Positions 27,201 to 34,188 of a DNA stretch of 64,000 nucleotides are shown in pieces. The DNA lies in assembly GCF_000004195.4 (NCBI RefSeq), contig NC_030686.2:45705961-45769960 (forward strand), in the 5' to 3' direction. Under the pieces are notes generated by a model. It had not been told where the DNA came from, ran no database searches, and saw nothing but the letters and a program-made list of their open reading frames with translations. Within the stretch, counting starts at the first letter, position 1; every line of letters starts with the position of its first letter. The translations under genes and the position numbers were made by a program. The stretch comes from Xenopus tropicalis (lineage: Eukaryota > Chordata > Amphibia > Anura > Pipidae).

Positions 27201-30200
27201 TCTGTGCAGCCATGATGGAGTTAAGGGAATGCTATGAATGATGGGGCTCATACACTCACAATAAGGTGCCTTTCCCCCCCTCTGTGCAGCCATGATGGAG
27301 TTAAGGGAACGCTATGAATGATGGGGCTCACACACTCACAATAAGGCGCCTTTCCCCCCCTCTGTGCAGCCATGATGGAGTTAAGGGAACGCTATGAATG
27401 ATGGGGCTCACACACTCACAATAAGGCGCCTTTCCCCCCCCTGTGCAGCCATGATGGAGTTAAGGGAACGCTATGAATGATGGGGCTCATACACTCACAA
27501 TAAGGTGCCTTTCCCCCCTCTGTGCAGCCATGATGGAGTTAAGGGAATGCTATGAATGATGGGGCTCACACACTCACAATAAGGCGCCTTTCCCCCCCCT
27601 GTGCAGCCATGATGGAGTTAAGGGAACGCTATGAATTATGGGGCTCACACACTCACAATAAGGCGCCTTTCCCCCCCCTGTGCAGCCATGATGGAGTTAA
27701 GGGAACGCTATGAATTATGGGGCTCACACACTCACAATAAGGTGCCTTTCCCCCCTCTGTGCAGCCATGATGGAGTTAAGGGAACGCTATGAATTATGGG
27801 GCTCACACACTCACAATAAGGCGCCTTTCCCCCCCTCTGTGCAGCCATGATGGAGTTAAGGGAACGCTATGAATGATGGGGCTCACACACTCACAATAAG
27901 GCGCCTTTCCCCCCTCTGTGCAGCCATGATGGAGTTAAGGGAATGCTATGAATGATGGGGCTCACACACTCACAATAAGGCGCCTTTCCCCCCCCTCTGT
28001 GCAGCCATGATGGAGTTAAGGGAATGATGGGGCTCACACACTCACAATAAGGTGCCTTTCCCCCCCTCTGTGCAGCCATGATGGAGTTAAGGGAACGCTA
28101 TGAATGATGGGGCTCACACACTCACAATAAGGCGCCTTTCCCCCCCCTCTGTGCAGCCATGATGGAGTTAAGGGAACGCTATGAATGATGGGGCTCATAC
28201 ACTCACAATAAGGTGCCTTTCCCCCCTCTGTGCAGCCATGATGGAGTTAAGGGAACGCTATGAATTATGGGGCTCACACACTCACAATAAGGCGCCTTTC
28301 CCCCCTCTGTGCAGCCATGATGGAGTTAAGGGAATGCTATGAATGATGGGGCTCACACACTCACAATAAGGCGCCTTTCCCCCCCTCTGTGCAGCCATGA
28401 TGGAGTTAAGGGAACGCTATGAATTATGGGGCTCACACACTCACAATAAGGCGCCTTTCCCCCCTCTGTGCAGCCATGATGGAGTTAAGGGAACGCTATG
28501 AATTATGGGGCTCATACACTCACAATAAGGTGCCTTTCCCCCCCTCTGTGCAGCCATGATGGAGTTACGGGAACGCTATGAATGATGGGGCTCATACACT
28601 CACAATAAGGTGCCTTTCCCCCCCTCTGTGCAGCCATGATGGAGTTAAGGGAACGCTATGAATGATGGGGCTCATACACTCACAATAAGGTGCCTTTCCC
28701 CCCCTCTGTGCAGCCATGATGGAGTTAAGGGAACGCTATGAATGATGGGGCTCATACACTCACAATAAGGCGCCTTTCCCCCCCTCTGTGCAGCCATGAT
28801 GGAGTTAAGGGAACGCTATGAATGATGGGGCTCATACACTCACAATAAGGCGCCTTTCCCCCCCCTCTGTGCAGCCATGATGGAGTTAAGGGAACGCTAT
28901 GAATGATGGGGCTCATACACTCACAATAAGGTGCCTTTCCCCCCCTCTGTGCAGCCATGATGGAGTTAAGGGAACGCTATGAATGATGGGGCTCACACAC
29001 TCACAATAAGGTGCTTTCCCCCCTCTGTGCAGCCATGATGGAGTTAAGGGAACGCTATGAATGATGGGGCTCACACACTCACAATAAGGTGCCTTTCCCC
29101 CCTCTGTGCAGCCATGATGGAGTTAAGGGAACGCTATGAATGATGGGGCTCATACACTCACAATAAGGTGCCTTTCCCCCCCTCTGTGCAGCCATGATGG
29201 AGTTAAGGGAACGCTATGAATGATGGGGCTCACACACTCACAATAAGGCGCCTTTCCCCCCCCTCTGTGCAGCCATGATGGAGTTAAGGGAACGCTATGA
29301 ATGATGGGGCTCATACACTCACAATAAGGCGCCTTTCCCCCCTCTGTGCAGCCATGATGGAGTTAAGGGAACGCTATGAATGATGGGGCTCACACACTTG
29401 CTAAAGCCATCAGACTGAACCATAACAACACGGGGCAGGAATAAAGTTGTCAGTAGATATCTAGTATAAATAAATCTAAAGCAACTGGACTTGTTAGGTA
29501 ATCATTGAAGACGTTTCACTGCTCATCCGAGCAGCTACTTCACTGAATGATGAGTAGTGAAATGCCTTCAATGATTACCTAACAAGTCCAGTTGCTTTAG
29601 ATTTATTTATACTAGACATACCATGACCTGGATGAATGAAAATCTTCATAGACATATTGGCAGTAGATATTTGGCTCAGGGAAGGAACAGGAGAACGTCT
29701 GACCGGCCCTGTGTAACACACACATACATGTACACACACACACGCTAACACACACAGCCTTATATGTTATTATATGGACTCCACACGCATCCCATTCCTG
29801 GTACAAACACATAAACAAACCCAGTGTGAGTAGCAGCTACAGGTACTGAAATGGGACTCATCTGTAACCCCCTCACTCGCAGCCCTTGCAGAACAGACAT
29901 ATAGCGCTGAAAAGCCTCATCCTCACAAGGAAACACATCGGCCTTTTAATCAAGACTTGAAAGGGCCCGAGTGCTGCCGTTGGCCTAGTTTCACTACAGA
30001 AGTGATGTTATTGTTGTGTTATTGTGATGTTATTGTCACTTGTTTTACATGATAGGCTCATGGGTACCCCTGAGGTATGGGGTCTGTTTCAAGTAGTGCT
30101 TAGGGGGCCTAAGGCTACTAATACCTTTTAAACACAATAAAACAGTAGGACTGTTAGAGGAAAAGAGCAAAATAGACTGTTTGATTCAATAGGCCTCTAT

Positions 30201-33038
30201 GGGAAAGAATTTTCTGGATAACGGCTTTGCAGAAGTGAGGTCCCATACCTGGAAGTAGATGTGTTGGCCTCTAACTAAATTACCCCTTAGTTCTAACGAC
30301 TAAGGAGAATGAAGTCAATCCAGTGGGTGGGCCAACTGGCAGAAGCGATGGCACTGGTACTATAAGATACAGAGTGACAGGGCTGCAGCTGCACACTTGC
30401 AGGTTTTTGTTTATTTAATGTAGAAATGTAGGTTCATCCAAATCAGCCGCTCATAAAGGGAAAATTATTTCCAACTTGCATGGTTGTTTATACTTCTGCC
30501 TATAACCTCTCCTTATGTAGTAGCATAATACCCTAAGGGTACCTGTACTTGGGCACCTCAGCCAGGACTGGCAATCTGTGGGTTCAGGCAAATGCCAGAG
30601 GGGCTGCTGTAAGGTGCCAGTCACTATTTATTGGGCTGGGGGGGCTGTTTGGGCCTCTGGGTACTGGGAATGCCAGGACCCAGGCCCAGACTGGCAATCT
30701 GTGGGTTCAGGCAAATGCCAGAGGGGCTGCTGTAAGATGCCATAGACAGTCACTATTTATTGGGCTGGGGGGGCTGTTTGTGCCTCTGGGTACTTGGAAT
30801 GCCAGGACCCAGGCCCAGACTGGCAATCTGTGGGTTCAGGCAAATGCCAGAGGGGCTGCTGTAAGGTGCCATAGTCACTATTTATTGGGCTGGGGGGCTG
30901 TTTGTGCCTCTGGGTACTGGGAATGCCAGGGCCCAGGCCCAGACTGGCAATCTGTGGGTTCAGGCAAATGCCAGAGGGGCTACTGTAAGATGCCATAGAC
31001 AGTCACTATTTATTGGGCCTCTGTGTACCGGAAAAATGCCGGTTTCCATTTTGAATCCCAGCCCAGACCTGCAAACCTTACATTTTTCCTTCAATAAAAT
31101 GCGATTGACCCCTATTAGGTTGAAAAGTTAAAGTACCACAATGCCACTTCTAAGGTGATTCTTGCCTGAAAATGTGGAAGAAATGTACAGGAATAGGATC
31201 TGTTATTCAGAATGATTGAGACCTGGAGTTTTCTGGATAAGGGGACCATCAGAAATCATTTTTAAAAAATGGGAGACAGCCTTCAGGTTTTTTGGATATT
31301 GAGATGCTATACCTGTTATTGATTTGCTCATAGCCTGTACAGAAAGACAACACAAAACTATGGCAGCATAGATATACCCCTGTATTAAGTACCAATCAGC
31401 AGGAACAGCCCCCTAAGTTTGCCCATAGCCTGTACAGAGAGATACCATAAAACTATGGCACATAGGGATTCCCCTGTACTAAGCACAATTCAGCAGGAAC
31501 AGCCCCCTAAGTTTGCTCATAGCCTGTACAGAGAGATACCATAAAACTATGGCACATAGGGATTCCCCTGTACTAAGCACAATTCAGCAGGAACAGCCCC
31601 CTAAGTTTGCCCATAGCCTGTACAGAGAGATACCATAAAACTATGGCACATAGGATTCCCCTGTACTAAGCACAATTCAGCAGGAACAGCTCCCTAAGTT
31701 TGCTCATAGCCTGTACAGAGAGATACCATAAAACTATGGCACATAGGGATTCCCCTGTACTAAGCACAATTCAGCAGGAACAGCCCCCTAAGTTTGCTCA
31801 TAGCCTGTACAGAGAGATACCATAAAACTATGGCACATAGGGATTCCCCTGTACTAAGCACAATTCAGCAGGAACAGCCCCCTAAGTTTGCTCATAGCCT
31901 GTACAGAGAGATACCATAAAACTATGGCAGCATAGGGATTCCCCTGTACTAAGCACAATTCAGCAGGAACAGCTCCCTAAGTTTGCTCATAGCCTGTACA
32001 GAGAGATACCATAAAACTATGGCAGCATAGGGATTCCCCTGTACTAAGCACAATTCAGCAGGAACAGCTCGGTGCATAGCATCGGTGGCCTTTATAAGGG
32101 AATACAACACTATAATAGAGTCAACCAGCATTCAATGCATCCAATACAGCACCCTTAGTTTAGTGCTATCAGGGGAATGACACGAATGTGGGGTATTTCG
32201 TCCACTGCCGTATTTTGCCAGATGGCAGCTGCAGGCAAAATGCCAGGGTTCCACAGCCCATATGTATTCATGTATACACATACATATGAATACATATAAA
32301 TACATAAAAATATTTCTATAAATGTTTATGACATGGATGGGAAAGCAAAGTCATGGCAATCTGTCTGGCAGTTATAGTGTTAACCGCAAGGCAATCTCAT
32401 GTGGCTATACTGGGAATTCTGTGTGACTGAGAGGAGTAGGAAGATGGATAGGATGGTGCTGATGAAAATGGCAGCCACACAAGCATGAAGGCTGCAGGCA
32501 CACTGAAATAAACATGGACGGGCCTTGAATTACAATGAGAGCAGAGACCCGGCCGCTTCGGAGTCAGAGACAGACAAGCAGAGTCGGATGGAAACCCGGC
32601 CGCTGGGAGATGCATAAAACATTGCTGGGCGAGGAGGAAGGAGATCCGTACTAACCTTTGGTTTTTTGTTCAGCAGCCTGTAAGAGAAGAAAACAGAGGG
32701 AGGAGAGGTATTTAATTAAAGGCCAAATCCATGTGAAAAATGCAAGCTTGAGACAGAATAAAGCGCATGTAAGGGCCCACTCTCTGGCTAATTGAGCCGC
32801 TCCAGACCCAAGTACTTTGGGGCATTTAGTGCAGATTTTCCCATGCATGCCTGGGTGCTTGTGTCCCTAGCGTCCCTATTCACTCCCGGCTGCTAATGAG
32901 TTCAGCAGGAGAAAGCGCCATTTCCCATTGCCACTCACCTTCTTCTGAGCTCCCTCCTTCTTCTTTTTTTCTTCCTGCTTTTTCTTTTTCTTTTCTTCCA
33001 TCAAATGTTCCTCTCTTTGGGTTTCTTGTTCTTTCTCC
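89..33038 (-). CDS. tnrc6c: TNRC6C (GW182 family) microRNA-silencing scaffold, partial gene, 11 exons
   Basis: Join, in transcript order: 33038-32939, 32677-32656, 19438-19121, 7605-5080, 3858-3646, 3449-3286, 2996-2916, 2044-1987, 1626-1481, 683-534, 235-89. All ten introns are GT-AG, phases match at every junction, and the 3925 nt give 1308 uninterrupted codons. GW182 proteins bind Argonaute through Gly/Ser/Thr-Trp motifs and recruit CCR4-NOT, PAN2-PAN3 and poly(A)-binding protein to microRNA targets in the cytoplasm and P-bodies. Domains seen: a Lys/Glu-rich N-terminal block, a PREVPPRFR segment, a long GW-rich region, the [18 protein letters not shown] block, a UBA domain, and the start of the Q-rich region. 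The PAM2 and RRM expected at the C-terminus are outside the window. TNRC6C is chosen over TNRC6A and TNRC6B because [18 protein letters not shown] and [19 protein letters not shown] fit TNRC6C as I recall it. The start is uncertain: the first Met in this frame is at 33001-32999, but the frame is open back to the acceptor, so a further 5' coding exon is possible. Confidence 0.95.
534..683 (-). CDS. tnrc6c: tnrc6c exon: [10 protein letters not shown] segment
   Basis: Exactly 50 codons, phase 0 on both sides, between a TCTCCAATCAG acceptor and an AGACAG|GTAAGA donor. It reads [20 protein letters not shown], then [20 protein letters not shown] and [19 protein letters not shown] and GLGMQNLNS are hallmarks shared with TNRC6A and TNRC6C. 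The exon could be skipped in frame. Confidence 0.95.
684..1480 (-). other. tnrc6c intron, no further feature
   Basis: A unique-looking intron between the ISKESS and SALPNQALG exons. I see no repeat array, no second exon and no RNA gene in it. Confidence 0.6.
1481..1626 (-). CDS. tnrc6c: tnrc6c exon: end of UBA and ISKESS linker
   Basis: A 146-nt exon between a TTTCCTGCAG acceptor and a GACAAG|GTAACA donor, phase 1 in and 0 out. It reads [20 protein letters not shown], then [20 protein letters not shown] and TFLDK. ALLEKKV closes the UBA domain, and PPISKESS is a conserved Ser-rich linker in the family. Confidence 0.95.
1627..1986 (-). other. tnrc6c intron, no further feature
   Basis: A 360-bp intron between the two 3' UBA exons. 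It is AT-rich in its middle. Nothing else is recognised. Confidence 0.6.
1987..2044 (-). CDS. tnrc6c: tnrc6c exon: middle of the UBA domain
   Basis: A 58-nt exon between a CTCTTTACAG acceptor and an ATGA|GTAAGT donor, phase 0 in and 1 out. It reads [19 protein letters not shown], which is helices 2 and 3 of the UBA domain and nearly invariant in vertebrate TNRC6C. It is separated from the preceding UBA exon by an intron largely filled with a 30-bp minisatellite. Confidence 0.95.
2098..2640. repeat. 30-bp minisatellite, about 18 copies
   Basis: The unit is CTACCACTCCCAGCAACGTT plus AGCCCCCTAA. It fills most of the 871-bp intron inside the UBA-coding part of tnrc6c. Unit length 30 (ten codons) explains the open frames seen across it on the minus strand. 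Changes such as ACGTT to ACTTC recur in a higher-order pattern, suggesting block duplication. Confidence 0.95.
2916..2996 (-). CDS. tnrc6c: tnrc6c exon: first part of the UBA domain
   Basis: Exactly 27 codons between a TTTGCACAG acceptor and a CCCG|GTGCGT donor, phase 0 on both sides. It reads [20 protein letters not shown] then Pro. The LxxMGFP signature is the helix-1 and loop-1 core of a UBA (ubiquitin-associated) fold. The symmetric phase would allow exon skipping without a frameshift, which would remove the UBA core. Confidence 0.95.
3286..3449 (-). CDS. tnrc6c: tnrc6c exon: KSMQEGWGS segment
   Basis: A 164-nt exon with a CTTTTCTGCAG acceptor and a TCCAAG|GTAAGG donor, phase 1 in and 0 out. 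It reads [18 protein letters not shown], then the acidic [18 protein letters not shown], then a Ser/Asn-rich linker and [15 protein letters not shown](D/E)GW and the acidic W-containing patch are shared by all TNRC6 paralogs. Confidence 0.95.
3646..3858 (-). CDS. tnrc6c: tnrc6c exon: WGEP/WGKP repeats
   Basis: A 213-nt exon with a TTTTGCAG acceptor and an AACCAG|GTGGGG donor, in and out in phase 1. It reads [18 protein letters not shown], then [25 protein letters not shown] and an Ala-rich stretch (APAAAAAP). Five Trp in 71 codons continue the Argonaute-binding region. Human TNRC6C has the same order of WGEP, AAWGKP, SGWGD and AEPP motifs. Confidence 0.95.
3859..5079 (-). other. tnrc6c intron with one MITE copy
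   Basis: A 1221-bp intron. Apart from the element at 3973-4291 it looks like unique sequence. Confidence 0.6.
3973..4291. mobile_element. MITE-like element, 'gtgcccatacac' family, copy 1
   Basis: It shares GTGCCCATACACG termini, a CGATATC(T)GG-rich interior, a GGCAGGTTAGAAAATCTAGT segment and CCCGTAGGTGGG with copies at 11768, 53842 and 57545. The left 109 bp form a perfect 27-bp inverted repeat (3973-3999 with 4055-4081). No coding capacity. The family is one I associate with Xenopus; the superfamily is not assigned. Confidence 0.75.
5080..7605 (-). CDS. tnrc6c: tnrc6c large exon: GW-rich Argonaute-binding region
   Basis: A 2526-nt exon with a TTTCCCCCTGGCAG acceptor and a GTCCAG|GTAGGT donor. 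It holds 841 full codons and is entered and left in phase 1. This is the Argonaute-binding domain: Trp next to Gly, Ser, Thr or Asp recurs through the exon, densest over the last 350 codons. Landmarks by approximate codon: MATSAQGNF at 73, which is the start I recall for the short human TNRC6C isoform; [17 protein letters not shown] at 170-187; [14 protein letters not shown] at 487-500; SGWMNTQP at 555; and [20 protein letters not shown] at 760-779, the most conserved block of the family. The protein is Asn/Gly/Ser-rich and should be disordered outside short motifs. The internal ATG at 7387-7385 sits in AGCATGGCT, a good Kozak context. Confidence 0.98.
7793..8595. repeat. 51-bp minisatellite, about 16 copies
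   Basis: The unit begins GGGAATGGGATAGGGACCTT and ends GCTCACTGGGGCAGGGACTGAT. As 51 bp is 17 codons, both strands stay open for 140-245 codons, but the peptide is only the repeated unit. The first copies carry GGGCCC in place of GGGACC. Confidence 0.95.
9400..10520 (-). promoter_or_regulatory. CpG-rich block, candidate internal tnrc6c promoter
   Basis: CpG dinucleotides are frequent here (gcgagcggcgggcag, cggcagcgcgcgctc, agcgccgcggcac) and scarce in the flanking intron. It holds a CCAAT box on the minus strand near 10171 (CCAATAGGG), a YY1-like GAAAATGGCGTC at about 9702, and minus-strand donor-like sites at 9868 (CTCAG|GTATTT) and about 10515 (CTCTG|GTGAGT). It lies 1.8 kb upstream of the large GW exon, so a transcript from here would encode a protein starting at the internal Met (7387) that begins the short human TNRC6C form. 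Inference only; it could also serve an antisense transcript. Confidence 0.45.
9446..9711 (-). other. Short ORF in the CpG block, doubtful
   Basis: An ATG in strong context (GAAAATGGCG) opens about 86 codons, [20 protein letters not shown] onward. I recognise no family, and no good donor lies inside it in a useful phase. It may be an upstream ORF or alternative first exon of the putative internal transcript, or chance in GC-rich DNA. Confidence 0.15.
10523..11768. repeat. 55-bp minisatellite, about 22 copies
   Basis: The unit includes CCATAACAAGCCCCGTACGC, GGGCTCTGAGGGGCCACA and either AGTTACACACATACG or CACTTACACACATACG. Copies with CACTTAC read as GTGTAAGTG on the gene's sense strand, a splice-donor-like string. 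One copy near 11185-11215 is shortened. The array abuts the CpG block on one side and a MITE fragment on the other. Confidence 0.95.
11768..11876. mobile_element. MITE fragment, 'gtgcccatacac' family, copy 2
   Basis: Carries the CCCGTAGGTGGGGGATATCG segment, the palindromic CTTGGCGACCTCGCCAAG and an end reading CACGTGTATGGCCACCTTAA. It matches one end of the complete copy at 53842-54200. The other half is missing where it meets the 55-bp array. Confidence 0.7.
11877..12373 (-). other. Intron stretch with a TTTAAAGGGG repeat fragment
   Basis: At about 11992 TTTAAAGGGGATGCAAACCC begins what looks like a fragment of a common frog dispersed repeat. Nothing else is recognised. Confidence 0.4.
12374..14160. 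repeat. 100-bp minisatellite, about 18 copies
   Basis: Very homogeneous units: CATTGTAAGCAGCAGTCCTG, a GCTTTATGGCTGAGATTCTA block, CTGTATAACAGAGCATTCTG and CACAGATCCTATCTGATC, then a poly-C tract of 4 to 12 bases that sets the small differences in unit length. One copy near 13790 has lost several bases in GTAAGCAGCAG. High identity implies recent expansion or gene conversion. Confidence 0.96.
14161..15000 (-). other. Intron stretch, non-repetitive
   Basis: Unique-looking DNA. Positions 14570-14870 are more GC-rich and contain no array or dispersed repeat I recognise. No coding exon is supported. Confidence 0.4.
15120..15510. repeat. Triplicated block with GTAT microsatellite
   Basis: The segment GGTGGAACACAATGCTAGTA through TACTGGCGGTGGCATTG occurs three times, at about 15128, 15320 and 15458. 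The first two copies run into CAAATTGTATGTATG... and a returning CATACATACAATTTG, an inverted arrangement. The first carries about 11 GTAT units (15181-15227), the second only two or three. Confidence 0.85.
15520..16545 (-). other. Intron stretch with one dispersed-repeat fragment
   Basis: At 15580-15690 lies the 'acatagtaac...ggttgaaaaaagacacacg' repeat fragment, present in the opposite orientation at 22620-22797. A G-tract of about 16 lies at 16125-16140. The rest is unremarkable. Confidence 0.5.
16546..17890. repeat. 82-bp minisatellite, about 16 copies
   Basis: The unit contains CTGCTACTATAGGCACCATC, TCTCCCTACTATACCTGCTA, CCCACAGCCCCAGTCCCTTC and CCAGAGGCTATTATCCCCCC. Copies are almost identical, differing in C-run length and a few substitutions. 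Confidence 0.96.
18370..18640. repeat. Dispersed repeat fragment, 'ggttgctaagg...ctagcaacc' family
   Basis: The pair GGTTGCTAAGGTC and CTCTAGCAACCAGACAG, and AAACTATAAATAATAGAAAATGA downstream, match the fuller copies at 20812 and 41270. Degraded; no coding capacity. Confidence 0.6.
18718..19029. repeat. Segment A, left copy of a 310-bp duplication
   Basis: The run from CTAGCAATTTAGAAAG through AAAATGAGTCGAAAAG is repeated with about 90% identity at 19758-20066. The two copies lie in direct orientation on either side of the 19121-19438 exon. Confidence 0.85.
19121..19438 (-). CDS. tnrc6c: tnrc6c exon: VPEPTK to PREVPPRFR segment
   Basis: A 318-nt exon with a TTTTTATCAG acceptor and a CTCTG|GTAAGAA donor, entered and left in phase 1. 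It begins [18 protein letters not shown], runs through Ser/Thr/Ala-rich sequence to [19 protein letters not shown], then [20 protein letters not shown], a block found in all three vertebrate TNRC6 paralogs, and ends in a Pro/Gly-rich tail. The tail joins directly to the large GW exon (AHS then DLSHSG), as in the corresponding SDINHS region of human TNRC6A. Introns of 13.2 kb upstream and 11.5 kb downstream isolate it, and a duplicated intron segment lies on both sides. Confidence 0.93.
19650..20151. repeat. Segments B, A' and B' beside the exon
   Basis: B (19652-19742) and B' (20068-20151) share TACTTGGTCATACAGCGCCC to GATGCACTAATATAT. A' (19758-20066) between them is the second copy of segment A. 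The layout A, exon, B, A', B' suggests a duplication that carried part of the intron across the exon. Confidence 0.8.
20152..20811 (-). other. Intron stretch, nothing recognised
   Basis: Unique-looking intron DNA between the duplicated segments and the next dispersed repeat. Confidence 0.5.
20812..21182. mobile_element. Dispersed frog repeat, 'ggttgctaagg' family, near-complete copy
   Basis: Starts TTAAGGGGCTGCTCACCTTA and ends near CTAAAAGGTGAAGC, so the ends are weakly inverted (GGGG..TCACC and GGTGA). The interior has GTTGCTAAGGTCC, ACCCTAGCAACCAGACAG, GAATAGGAGATACCTGAATAG and GGGTCAGTGACCCCC. It matches 41270-41622. A non-autonomous element is likely. Confidence 0.7.
21183..22436 (-). 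other. Intron stretch, nothing recognised
   Basis: No array, exon or RNA gene seen. A short ACAACAACAACAACA tract lies near 21520. Confidence 0.5.
22437..23795. mobile_element. Dispersed frog repeat with an internal 8-copy array
   Basis: The left end reads ACAGGGTATGGGACCTGTTA and CTCGGGACCTGGGGTATTCT; the right end reads AATGGACTCTATGGGAGATG and GGATCCCATACCTGTA, the inverted counterpart of the left end. A second dispersed fragment (22620-22797) interrupts the left part. The centre, GGGGTAATTATATCTTAGTT plus GGGATCAAGTACAGGTACTG and so on, is tandemly repeated at 22844, 22956, 23069 and onward to 23690 with a 112-113-bp period. Confidence 0.8.
23796..26461 (-). other. Intron stretch, mostly unique
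   Basis: No arrays. Positions 24420-24660 are AT-rich with homeodomain-type sites (CGCTAATTAAATGCC) and look like a possible conserved non-coding element. A weak plus-strand chemokine-like frame at 24107-24210 is discussed in the findings. A C-run of 14 lies at 26305-26318. Confidence 0.4.
26462..29398. repeat. 79-bp minisatellite, about 37 copies
   Basis: The largest array of the window, nearly 3 kb. The unit is CTCACAATAAGGCGCCTTTC, a C-run of 4 to 7, TCTGTGCAGCCATGATGGAG, TTAAGGGAACGCTATGAATG and ATGGGGCTCACACA. Variants (GGTGCC or GGCGCC, TCATAC or TCACAC, AATGATG or AATTATG) are shuffled between copies, indicating conversion or unequal exchange. It lies in the 13-kb tnrc6c intron. Confidence 0.96.
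29461..29615. mobile_element. Palindromic MITE
   Basis: Two arms, CTAGTATAAATAAATCTAAA through TCATTGAAG and its complement, pair almost perfectly over about 60 bp. The interior GCTCATCCGAGCAGCTACTTC gives a short loop. The core sequence (AAGCAACTGGACTTGTT) is a type I have seen as a dispersed fold-back repeat in fish and amphibians; the exact family is not assigned. Confidence 0.75.
29616..30540 (-). other. Intron stretch with a dispersed fragment
   Basis: A short CA-rich tract lies at 29715-29755. At 30165-30252 is a fragment of the 'cccatacctg' dispersed repeat (TCTGGATAACGGCTTTGCAG). Otherwise nothing is recognised. Confidence 0.5.
30555..31020. repeat. About 125-bp minisatellite, 4 copies (locus 1)
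   Basis: The unit contains GACTGGCAATCTGTGGGTTC, AGGCAAATGCCAGAGGGGCT, a CACTATTTATTGGGCTGGGG block and a CTCTGGGTACTGGGAATGCC block. The same unit occurs in two more copies at 46397-46605. Confidence 0.93.
31180..31321. repeat. Fragment of the 'gggacctgttatc' dispersed repeat
   Basis: GGATCTGTTATTCAGAATGA, GACCTGGAGTTTTCTGGATA and ATGCTATACCTGTTAT match the ends of the element at 22437-23795 with many changes. Confidence 0.6.
31322..32070. repeat. About 94-bp minisatellite, 8 copies (locus 1)
   Basis: The unit contains TTTGCTCATAGCCTGTACAG, AGAGATACCATAAAACTATG, GGATTCCCCTGTACTAAGCA and CAATTCAGCAGGAACAGCCC. About four copies of the same unit are at 56128-56478. Confidence 0.95.
32071..32655 (-). 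other. Intron stretch, nothing recognised
   Basis: An AT-rich palindromic tract (ATACACATACATATGAATAC) lies near 32272. No exon is seen before the microexon. Confidence 0.5.
32656..32677 (-). CDS. tnrc6c: tnrc6c 22-nt microexon
   Basis: Seven codons plus one base, AAEQKTK, lie between a TCTTACAG acceptor and an AAAG|GTTAGT donor. The matching segment in human TNRC6A/B reads ATEQKIK or VTEQKTK, which supports a real microexon. It leaves in phase 1, and its last G joins TG of the next exon to make the Val of VPEPTK. It is too short to be found by an ORF scan. Confidence 0.88.
32939..33038 (-). CDS. tnrc6c: tnrc6c exon: N-terminal Lys/Glu-rich block
   Basis: This is a 100-nt exon with a TTTGTCTGCAG acceptor and an AAG|GTGAGT donor. 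It enters needing one base to finish a codon and leaves in phase 0. It reads [20 protein letters not shown] followed by more Lys/Glu. TNRC6B begins MREKEQE, so the entering G could complete an AGG Arg codon after an ATG in an upstream exon; I could not find that exon. If it does not exist, translation would start at the Met at 33001-32999. The charged block is conserved in TNRC6A and TNRC6B and is probably disordered. Confidence 0.88.
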
Positions 33039-33162
33039 CTGCAGACAAAGGAAAGAGGAAATTTCAGATCTCCCGGCTATGAAGCTGTTTGTATGGTTAC
33101 ACACAATCGCCAGTGACTCCGACCATACCATGCCCTTATCAATCAGTTCAGGGACGTCTGCA

Positions 33163-33686
33163 TTAAAGGGGAGCGGTCACCTTTAATGCAATATATGATT
33201 GACAGCTCAGATTTTTAATTACAATTACTTTCATTTTCATTTCAGCACTTCCTAGATATCACAAATATTGATGATTTGGGCTGTATAATAAAAGGCCTTT
33301 ACAAATTAAACATGAAACCCAAATTCTTTTTTTTATTAAATCATCTATACCTGTTATAAATGTTTTTAAAAATCTGAGCTGTCAATCATATATTGTCAAT
33401 ATATGATTGACAGCTCAGATTTTTAATTACAATTACTTTCATTTTCATTTCAGCACTTCCTAGATATCACAGATGGCAAATATTGAAGATTTGGGGGGAT
33501 ACAAAGCTTTGCCTTAATAATACTGCACACAAAATGGCGCCGGCCTGCTGGCTGTGACTCTAAATCCCAAGACTAAAGGGGAAACAAATTAAATAGTTTA
33601 TATGGTATAAGTAACGTTTATTTTGCTCAACTAATACAACAGAAAAAGATTTGGAATTATTTTTTACGGTGACGGGTCCCCTTTAA
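33163..33686. mobile_element. MITE-like element with TTAAAGGGG ends
   Basis: Begins TTAAAGGGGAGCGGTCACCT and ends GGTGACGGGTCCCCTTTAA, imperfect inverted termini bounded by TTAA. Inside, TATATGATTGACAGCTCAGA and the following 55 bp occur twice in direct orientation (33191 and 33403) and once in part inverted (33368). TTAA boundaries fit a piggyBac-type non-autonomous element, an inference. It lies 125 bp upstream of the first recognised coding exon. Confidence 0.65.
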
Positions 33687-34188
33687 AGAGACAGCGACGG
33701 CAGAAAATGAAAGTGCTCTCTATGAATGGTAACCAGTCGCACCCCCCATATGAGGCACCACAAGGTGACTCTGGTCTGTTTGCTCCCTCTAATCATTGTA
33801 TGACGGATTTATAGAAGATGGAAACCCAAAGGCAAATAACCAATATACATTCAATACACATTTCCAAGGGTTTTCAAGTTATTTGTGAATGTAACTGCCT
33901 GGCTGTGTATTCCATGCACTGCTGGCTCTGACTAGTGAAACAGTGTAGCGGAAGCCAGCTGACGAGCAGACCAGCGAGGAAGCATGCAAGGCTAGATTCT
34001 GCTACATTGCATTGAGAGGCAGGTTGAGCAGAAAGGGACAGATGCTGCTCTCAGTTGCAATTACATTTACAAATAACACTGAAACAACTGCAATAAATGA
34101 ATGTTGGAACGTTGCTTAGAATTGGAACTTTATGAAATTTAAAGAAACACAGGCACGGGGCCCTCACGTCTTCCTAGAGCACCCACAC

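Noticed and set aside
89..33038. Assignment to tnrc6a or tnrc6b
   Set aside because: The N-terminal block resembles all three, but the [31 protein letters not shown] and UBA sequences fit TNRC6C best.
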